Translations under genes and position numbers: made by a program
The notes under the pieces: generated by a model
The model's database searches: none
Seen by the model: only the letters and a program-made list of their open reading frames with translations
Told to the model about the DNA's origin: nothing
In this document: positions 8,153 to 12,733 of the stretch, one piece after another
Layout: the number at the start of each line of letters is the position of its first letter
How positions within the stretch are numbered: position 1 is the stretch's first letter
NCBI GenBank assembly: GCA_045630265.1
Contig: JAZQSV010000028.1
Coordinates: forward strand, 1-12,733
Origin: UMGS1279 sp045630265
Lineage (GTDB): Bacteria > Bacillota > Clostridia > Oscillospirales > Acutalibacteraceae
Direction of reading: 5' to 3'
Length of the DNA stretch: 12,733 nt

Positions 8153-8182
8153 ATTATACAGTAAAAATACCTACTATGTCAA
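8153..8182 (-). promoter_or_regulatory. Sigma-A-type promoter of the MFS transporter gene
   Basis: Read on the minus strand, TTGACA (8182-8177) and TATAAT (8158-8153) are separated by 18 bases, both boxes perfect. Transcription would begin near 8146 and leave a leader of about 55-65 bases. The -35 box begins only two bases beyond the stem of the cotJ terminator. Confidence 0.75.
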
Positions 8183-8184
8183 GC

Positions 8185-8214
8185 AAAAAGCAGATGGTTT
8201 TCCATCTGCTTTTT
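8185..8214 (-). terminator. Rho-independent terminator of the cotJ operon
   Basis: A perfect 13-base-pair stem, AAAAAGCAGATGG / CCATCTGCTTTTT, encloses a four-base loop, directly after the cotJC stop codon. In the direction of cotJ transcription the T tract is five long before GC. No gene on the plus strand points into it. Confidence 0.88.
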
Positions 8215-8220
8215 TATTCT

Positions 8221-8817
8221 TTATTTGTCAAATGCGGGGTTAAATGCGTAGAAGTTTTTCTCGTTGAGTTTATCTTGTGCTAGGCGCAGGCCTTCACCAA
8301 AGCGCTGATAGTGCACAACCTCTCGTTGTCTTAGGAATTTAATAACGTCTCTTACGTCTGGGTCGTCGCAAAGACGCAAAATATTGTCGTAGGTTGTTCT
8401 TGCTTTCTGTTCGGCGGCAAGGTCCTCGTGCAGGTCGGTTATTGTGTCGCCCTTTGACTGAATATAAGCCGCGGTAAAGGGCACACCTGCCGCGGAGGAG
8501 GGATAAATTCCCGTAGTATGATCAACAAAGTAGGCATCAAAGCCATCCTTTTTAATCTCGTCGATTGTAAGGTTTCTTGTTAACTGATAAACTATAGAGC
8601 CAATCATTTCAAGGTGATTTAACTCCTCGGTGCCGATGTCGGTCAGTAGACCTTTGAGCTCGGGGTAGGGCATAGCAAAGCGCTGACTTAAATATCTAAG
8701 ACTGGCACCAAGCTCGCCGTCGGGACCACCGTACTGTGTGATTATGGCCTTGGCTAGCTTTGCGTTTGGATTTTTAATATTAATGGGATACTGAAGTTTT
8801 TTCTGATATAGCCACAT
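8221..8817 (-). CDS. cotJC: Spore coat protein CotJC, manganese-catalase family
   Basis: CotJC is a forespore-surface or coat protein of the dimanganese catalase family, expected to break down hydrogen peroxide during sporulation or germination. The 198-residue chain starts MWLYQKKLQYP, typical of CotJC. Metal-ligand positions are intact: Glu35 in PDGELGASL, Glu65 and His68 in TEELNHLE, Glu136 in AAEQKAR, and Glu166 with His169 in REVVHYQRF. This is the pattern of two E-x-x-H pairs plus two further glutamates expected of a four-helix di-metal protein. It is shorter than stand-alone manganese catalases (about 260-300 residues) but normal for CotJC. The ATG overlaps the last base of the cotJB stop codon, with AAGGAGGG upstream. 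A terminator follows at once. Catalase activity is inferred from the residues. Confidence 0.95.
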   Translation of the reverse strand: MWLYQKKLQYPINIKNPNAKLAKAIITQYGGPDGELGASLRYLSQRFAMPYPELKGLLTDIGTEELNHLEMIGSIVYQLTRNLTIDEIKKDGFDAYFVDHTTGIYPSSAAGVPFTAAYIQSKGDTITDLHEDLAAEQKARTTYDNILRLCDDPDVRDVIKFLRQREVVHYQRFGEGLRLAQDKLNEKNFYAFNPAFDK

Positions 8818-9080
8818 TATTTATTTCCCTCCTTTTCGGTTTCCCACGGCCAGGGTGCATTAACCCATCGGTAGCTTGTATCTCCGTAGGTGTCCGCGGG
8901 GGTAAGGGGACCAAATTTAGCTTCATATTCTGCCTTTAGTTTGGCCGCCTCGGCCGAATACTCTCTAAAGCTTTTAAGGGCCTCCTTGTTATTTTTATGG
9001 GTGTCTAAAAAAAGTTGCATTTCAAGGGCCGAAAACATTGCTCCCGAAAGCTTTCGCATTAGTTTTTCTCTTTCACTCAT
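8817..9080 (-). CDS. cotJB: Spore coat protein CotJB
   Basis: CotJB is a small cytoplasmic coat component that acts with CotJA and CotJC in the polypeptide composition of the inner coat. Family features are the run LDTHKNNKEAL, the later KFGPLTP, and the aromatic end WVNAPWPWETE. I place the start at the ATG at 9080 (87 residues). The frame opens three codons earlier at GTG 9089, but the ribosome site AAAGGGTGA lies at 9094-9086, which suits the ATG (five-base gap) and overlaps the GTG. The gene begins just after the cotJA stop and its own stop overlaps the cotJC start, so translation of the three is probably coupled. The biochemical role of CotJB is not known from its sequence. Confidence 0.92.
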   Translation of the reverse strand: MSEREKLMRKLSGAMFSALEMQLFLDTHKNNKEALKSFREYSAEAAKLKAEYEAKFGPLTPADTYGDTSYRWVNAPWPWETEKEGNK

Positions 9081-9092
9081 TCTATTCACCCT

Positions 9093-9353
9093 TTAAATCC
9101 TTCTGCCCAAAAACGGCTTATCAAGCTCAGGAAATAGAGTTCCGTTTTTAAGGGCTACTTCTTCGGTATATTTATCACCAAGCGACTGCATAGGAACGTA
9201 TGCCATAGTAAGCGGCAAACTGTCAAGGGGTGTTCTGCCAAAATCGTTTCTTACCATTTGGGCGGCCTTTGCAGTTTTGCGCATATCGTTAATATACCGT
9301 TCAATTCCGACATTCATATTGTCGAAACCAAAGGTTGTAAAATTATCTTCCAA
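9093..9353 (-). CDS. cotJA: Spore coat associated protein CotJA
   Basis: CotJA is the first gene of the cotJABC operon and encodes an 86-residue protein needed in Bacillus for CotJC assembly into the coat. The conserved core is clear: LPLTMAYVPMQ, then ALKNGTLFPELDKPFLG close to the C-terminus. The start codon is TTG at 9353, supported by AAGGAGG eight bases upstream (minus strand), and no ATG lies near it. The N-terminal 40 residues are less typical and may be lineage-specific. The operon is divergent from the glucosaminidase gene across a 208-base gap. The presence of the operon shows that the host lineage makes, or recently made, endospores. Confidence 0.92.
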   Translation of the reverse strand: MEDNFTTFGFDNMNVGIERYINDMRKTAKAAQMVRNDFGRTPLDSLPLTMAYVPMQSLGDKYTEEVALKNGTLFPELDKPFLGRRI

Positions 9354-9413
9354 AACTGTTCCTCCTTAAATTAAACTGCCTAATTATTGACAGCTTTAGG
9401 ATAGAGGCATAAT

Positions 9414-9439
9414 ATTATATGCCACACTCTATTTTATGC
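9414..9439 (-). promoter_or_regulatory. Tentative sporulation-type (sigma-E/K-like) promoter of cotJABC
   Basis: On the minus strand CATATAAT (9421-9414) resembles the sigma-E -10 CATACAAT, and CATATAATA also fits the sigma-K -10 CATAnnnTA. GCATAAA (9439-9433) is a passable sigma-E -35, but the 11-base gap is shorter than the roughly 13-15 I expect. In Bacillus cotJ is sigma-E controlled (known of the family). The -10 is embedded in the palindrome GGCATA-N6-TATGCC (9406-9423). No TTGACA-like box is positioned for this gene. Confidence 0.4.
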
Positions 9440-9491
9440 ACTTGTCCTACTTTGGGTGAAAAAATTACCAGCGTGTTTATATCGCTTTCTG

Positions 9492-9520
9492 TTGACATAA
9501 AGGCAAAAAATTTATATAAT
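9492..9520 (+). promoter_or_regulatory. Perfect-consensus sigma-A promoter of the glucosaminidase/cohesin operon
   Basis: TTGACA (9492-9497), a 17-base spacer and TATAAT (9515-9520) match the housekeeping consensus exactly, so strong vegetative expression is expected. A second TATAAT lies at 9528-9533 without a matching -35. The leader is about 35 bases, ending in the ribosome site GGGGAG at 9551-9556. Confidence 0.85.
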
Positions 9521-9561
9521 ATTGTTGTATAATATAAATTTTTATCGAAAGGGGAGATAAG

Positions 9562-11133
9562 ATGTCAAAAAAGCTTAAAAAAGTATGTAATATTTTTTGC
9601 GTTTTTTTGCTTAGTCTTTCCCTTTTAATATGTGGTGATGGCAGGCCTTTTGGCTTTAGTACAAGGGCGGAGGCCGATACTACGAGTGTTTATAGTGTGC
9701 AACCGGTGGGTGATTTTGCGGCCCAACTCGCTTCCTTCCCCGAAAGCTATAGGGCAGGGCTTATCGCACTACATAATTCCTACCCTAATTGGAGCTTTAT
9801 AGCTGATTACGTTGATATTGATTTTAATACAGCGCTTTATAACCAAACCCTTGAGCACAGAAAGCTTGTAAGTATGAATGATGGTAACTCTTGGAAAGCG
9901 CTTGGCAGTAACTATAACTGGTCAACGGGAACGTGGTATACCTATAGCGGTAACTGGACCGATGCTTCAAGAGAGGTTATCGCCTACTATATGGACCCTA
10001 GGAATTTTCTTACGGTTACCGATATTTTTATGTTTGCAAGGCAAAATTTTGTCTTTGACTCCTTGCCCGAGGGCGAGTATGAGAAAATTGAAGCAGGTGT
10101 TGCCGAAATGGCTAAAAACACCTACCTTGCAAAACCTTATGACGACCCTAATGATACGGCTTACGGTGGCTCCTACATAAAGGTTATTATGGAGGCGGCC
10201 AAGCAGTCGGGCGTTAACCCGTACGTACTAACCTCCACCCTTATTTTGGAGCAGGGCGTAAACGGCAGCAGCGACCTTATTTCGGGCAAAAGCGGTTATT
10301 ACAATTTCTTTAATTATGGTGCTTCGGGTAGTGACGTAATTGGTAACGGTATTGCCTTTGCAAAAAGTCAGGGATGGACAAGCCGCTCACTTTCCATTAT
10401 CGGCGGCGCAAAAAGGTATGCCTCGGGCTATATAAACGCAGGGCAGGATACCTATTACTATAAGGATTTTGATATTTTAGATTCTAATCCATATACCCAT
10501 CAATATGCGCAAAGCATTTATGATGCTAAGTCTTCTGCTTCCAGACTTCGTACACAGTACATAAGTAAGTACGATGCATACCTTACCTTTAGAATTCCCG
10601 TTTACAAAAATATGTATGAAACTCCTCCGGCTCAGCCGCCGGAAAATTCAAATTTAAATAACTATTATTTCACTTCTGTTCAGGGTGGTGCCCTTTCTCC
10701 CGCATTTTCAATGTATAACACAAATTACACCATGGCGGTTTCGGGGGATACAACCCTAAACGTTAAATATCCCGATACTGCTTCCTATGCAGGTCCTGCG
10801 TCTTTTGAACTTTCGGCGGGGGTTAACACTGTAATACTTAACGTTAAATCCCAGTCAGGTTATCTTAATTCATATAAAATTACGGTTACTGCTTCGGCAC
10901 CCTGTAAGCTTTATATCACTACCGACCAAAAGAAAATCACTAAGGGCGATGCAAATGGTGACGATATGGTAGATATCATTGATTTAGCGGCCGTTAGAAT
11001 GCATCTTCTTGGTCTTAGAACACTCAGCGGGGATGGACTTCTAGGCGGTGATGCAAATGGTGATGGCACGGTTGACATTATAGACCTTGCTGCCGTTAGA
11101 ATGCACATTTTGGGACTTTTAAATTTAAATTAA
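9562..11133 (+). CDS. Secreted peptidoglycan beta-N-acetylglucosaminidase with C-terminal dockerin
   Basis: This enzyme is predicted to be exported and to cut the N-acetylglucosamine linkage of peptidoglycan (GH73-type glucosaminidase). A Sec signal peptide covers about 1-38 (KKLKK then a hydrophobic run to about residue 24). An N-terminal region opens FPESYRAGLIALHNSYPNW, common in Firmicute autolysins. The catalytic domain spans about 200-345, with TSTLILEQG (likely acid Glu230), GYYNFFNYGASG and GGAKRYASGYINAGQ. A Pro-rich hinge (354-362) leads to a cadherin-like beta-sandwich at about 366-444 (ALSPAFSMYNTNYT). Residues 460-520 form a type I dockerin with two calcium loops. No sortase signal, SH3 or LysM anchor is seen, so attachment must come through the dockerin. 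GGGGAG precedes the ATG. The next gene, 16 bases on, encodes a cohesin, the natural partner. Confidence 0.9.
   Translation: MSKKLKKVCNIFCVFLLSLSLLICGDGRPFGFSTRAEADTTSVYSVQPVGDFAAQLASFPESYRAGLIALHNSYPNWSFIADYVDIDFNTALYNQTLEHRKLVSMNDGNSWKALGSNYNWSTGTWYTYSGNWTDASREVIAYYMDPRNFLTVTDIFMFARQNFVFDSLPEGEYEKIEAGVAEMAKNTYLAKPYDDPNDTAYGGSYIKVIMEAAKQSGVNPYVLTSTLILEQGVNGSSDLISGKSGYYNFFNYGASGSDVIGNGIAFAKSQGWTSRSLSIIGGAKRYASGYINAGQDTYYYKDFDILDSNPYTHQYAQSIYDAKSSASRLRTQYISKYDAYLTFRIPVYKNMYETPPAQPPENSNLNNYYFTSVQGGALSPAFSMYNTNYTMAVSGDTTLNVKYPDTASYAGPASFELSAGVNTVILNVKSQSGYLNSYKITVTASAPCKLYITTDQKKITKGDANGDDMVDIIDLAAVRMHLLGLRTLSGDGLLGGDANGDGTVDIIDLAAVRMHILGLLNLN
10948..11115 (+). repeat. Duplicated dockerin calcium loops
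   Basis: Two 22-residue repeats lie at residues 463-484 and 497-518, separated by 12 residues. Both show D-A-N-G-D then VDIIDLAAVRMH, with Asp/Asn at calcium positions 1, 3, 5, 9 and 12 and an EF-like helix. They differ only at loop positions 6-7 and by one Leu/Ile change in the helix. The DNA copies differ at many third codon positions, so this is an old duplication held by protein-level constraint. Confidence 0.92.
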
Positions 11134-11149
11134 AGTTGGGAGAAAAGCA

Positions 11150-12658
11150 ATGAAAAAACTATTTAAAATTTCACTTTGCCTTGTACTTATGGTAATGCTT
11201 TGCGCCTCTCTTTTTTCTATTAATACTTTTGCAGCAGCAAACACAACCATTGCCTTTAGTGTTTCGAACCCAAAGGTTGGCGATGCTGTTACTGTTACTG
11301 TTAAATTAAATGCGGGCGAGCCCATATACTCTATCGACGGTACTGTTACATACGATTCTTCAGTGCTTAAATACGTTTCGGGTGCCAGTTCTGCAAGCGG
11401 TTCTACTTTAAAACTTATTGAGTCGCCTACCGGTGAAACATCAGTGAGCTATAAGCTACAGTTTACCGCAATTAAAGAGGGTACCTCCAATATTGCCTTT
11501 AGTGTTAAATATGTAGGTGCCTCTCTTGCTATGGTTTCTGCCACCGGTTCTTCGGCTAATTTAGTGGTTAAAAATCCAACCACACAAACCTCCTCCAAGC
11601 CCACCACGAATACCACAACCAGTAAGCCATCTTCGGGTAGCACCACAAAATCTTCAGACGCTACACTTTCGGCGCTGTCTATTAGCGGGGCAACACTTTC
11701 ACCTGAGTTTTCTAAAAACGTCACCGAGTATTCGGCTACTGTGGAAAATTCGGTTGCAAACGTAACTGTTGCGGCCACTGCAAATCATAAAAAAGCCACC
11801 GTTTCGGGCGCCGGTGAGGTAGCATTAGAGATTGGAGAAAATACCATTGCGGTTACAGTAACTGCTGAAAACGGCGCAAAGAAAACCTATAACGTAAAGG
11901 TTAAGCGTGCAACTGTAGAAGAAACGGTTGCTTTAAACCCGCTTGCTACGGTTATAGGCGGCAAAATGCACCACATAAATCCCGATTTAAGTCAGGTTGG
12001 CATACCCTCGGGCTTCACTTTGGAAACCGCCGCCTACAACGGGGTAGAGGTGCAGGTGTTTAAAAGCACAGATTCCACACTTACCCTTTACCAAATTGTA
12101 AGGGATGAGGATAAGTATGCAGATTATTACACCTATATAGACTACCGCGATGAATTTAAAAAGCTTGATTATATGACGGTGGGAAGTGAAATGTATATTT
12201 TCACTGCACTGCCTGAGGGCTTTGCGGTGCCTAGCGGTTATTTTGAAATGAGTGCCACACTCGGCGGTTCGGCAGTACCTGTTTTCTGCTCGGAAAGCGA
12301 GCTCCTTAAGGATTTCTACGTTGTTTATTGCTTCGCAAATGGTCAGTACGGCTTCTATAGTTTTGACACCCTGCAAACAACTATCCAGCGTGCTCCTAAT
12401 TTCGGTGTAACAGCGCCCCAAAAACAACTTTCAATAGTGCAAAGACTTTTATCCCTTTCTATTTTTGAAAAGGCCCTTGCTTTGGCGACTTTAGTTTTAC
12501 TTGCCGCCGTTATAACACTTACAATTTTACTTATTGTATCTTGTACCAGGTCAAGAAAATATAATCAGATTAAAAGTCCCCTTGCTGATGATGACATTTC
12601 TGCTTATTTTACCACCTTTAAAGCAAATGAAGATAGGGAAAAGGCAAATAGGGAATAA
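11150..12658 (+). CDS. Membrane-anchored surface protein with cohesin-like and cadherin-like domains
   Basis: This 502-residue exported protein looks like a one-cohesin scaffold held in the membrane. A signal peptide (1-29) ends TFAAA. Residues about 32-140 are cohesin-like: VSNPKVGDAVTVTVKLNA, then IDGTVTYDSSVLKYV and a final strand ANLVVKN. A Thr/Ser/Pro/Lys linker (141-168) leads to a cadherin-like beta-sandwich (170-253: LSALSISGATLSPEFS). Residues 256-430 are Tyr/Phe-rich, contain Cys380 and Cys394, and match nothing I recognise. A transmembrane helix at about 441-465 is followed by Arg/Lys (TRSRK) and a 35-residue charged cytoplasmic tail. GGGAG lies seven bases before the ATG. It is cotranscribed with the dockerin-bearing glucosaminidase, which implies that the cohesin captures that enzyme at the cell surface. 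The cohesin call rests on sequence pattern and context, not on a search. Confidence 0.83.
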   Translation: MKKLFKISLCLVLMVMLCASLFSINTFAAANTTIAFSVSNPKVGDAVTVTVKLNAGEPIYSIDGTVTYDSSVLKYVSGASSASGSTLKLIESPTGETSVSYKLQFTAIKEGTSNIAFSVKYVGASLAMVSATGSSANLVVKNPTTQTSSKPTTNTTTSKPSSGSTTKSSDATLSALSISGATLSPEFSKNVTEYSATVENSVANVTVAATANHKKATVSGAGEVALEIGENTIAVTVTAENGAKKTYNVKVKRATVEETVALNPLATVIGGKMHHINPDLSQVGIPSGFTLETAAYNGVEVQVFKSTDSTLTLYQIVRDEDKYADYYTYIDYRDEFKKLDYMTVGSEMYIFTALPEGFAVPSGYFEMSATLGGSAVPVFCSESELLKDFYVVYCFANGQYGFYSFDTLQTTIQRAPNFGVTAPQKQLSIVQRLLSLSIFEKALALATLVLLAAVITLTILLIVSCTRSRKYNQIKSPLADDDISAYFTTFKANEDREKANRE

Positions 12659-12676
12659 CACCAAATTAAAAACAAT

Positions 12677-12717
12677 AATCCACCCCTGCTTTTAAAGCAG
12701 AGGTGGATTTTATTTTA
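12677..12717 (+). terminator. Rho-independent terminator after the cohesin gene
   Basis: An outer stem AATCCACC / GGTGGATT, one C-A mismatch, and an inner stem CTGCTT / AAGCAG with a three-base loop form a long hairpin at 12677-12709, followed by TTTATTTT. It starts 18 bases after the stop codon and closes the two-gene unit. Confidence 0.85.
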
Positions 12718-12733
12718 AGAGAAGCTTTTATAA

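Noticed and set aside
9511..9540. AT-rich near-inverted repeat around the glucosaminidase promoter
   Set aside because: The symmetry is broken by mismatches and is explained by two overlapping TATAAT-like words in AT-rich DNA.
9562..12658. Classical cellulosome cluster
   Set aside because: There is a single cohesin, a single dockerin on a cell-wall hydrolase, and no cellulase, hemicellulase, carbohydrate-binding module or S-layer anchor in the window.

Overview
The window looks like chromosomal DNA from an endospore-forming member of the Clostridia, probably a gut-type Oscillospiraceae/Ruminococcaceae-like lineage. The evidence is moderate-to-low GC content, strong AGGAGG ribosome sites with frequent TTG and GTG starts, a complete cotJABC spore-coat operon, and a neighbouring dockerin/cohesin gene pair. 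The family placement is inference; the spore-forming Firmicute call is firmer. I saw no RNA genes, insertion sequences, CRISPR arrays or phage genes, and no gap between genes longer than about 250 bases.

Region 1 (1-6800, + strand) is a tight five-gene unit: lipoyl acyltransferase E2, dihydrolipoamide dehydrogenase E3, an alpha/beta-fused thiamine-diphosphate E1, a small metallo-beta-lactamase-fold hydrolase, and glucosamine-6-phosphate deaminase NagB. It starts behind two candidate promoters that flank twin TGGTAACCA operator-like sites, and it ends at a strong hairpin terminator. E1, E2 and E3 together form a complete 2-oxoacid (or acetoin) dehydrogenase complex. The substrate cannot be settled from sequence. 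NagB feeds amino-sugar carbon into fructose-6-phosphate, upstream of pyruvate.

Region 2 (6826-8182, - strand) is a single 12-helix MFS transporter gene with its own near-consensus promoter, convergent with the operon above. Region 3 (8185-9439, - strand) is cotJA-cotJB-cotJC, overlapping or nearly so. CotJC keeps the residues expected of a manganese catalase. Its terminator abuts the -35 box of the transporter promoter.

Region 4 (9492-12717, + strand) is the most interesting part. A perfect-consensus housekeeping-type promoter drives a secreted peptidoglycan glucosaminidase ending in a two-repeat dockerin. Only 16 bases later comes a secreted protein with an N-terminal cohesin-like domain, a Thr/Ser linker, a cadherin-like sandwich, an uncharacterised domain and a C-terminal membrane helix. 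The simplest reading is a non-cellulosomal, two-gene cohesin-dockerin system that tethers a cell-wall hydrolase to the membrane surface. A hairpin terminator closes the unit at the right end of the window.
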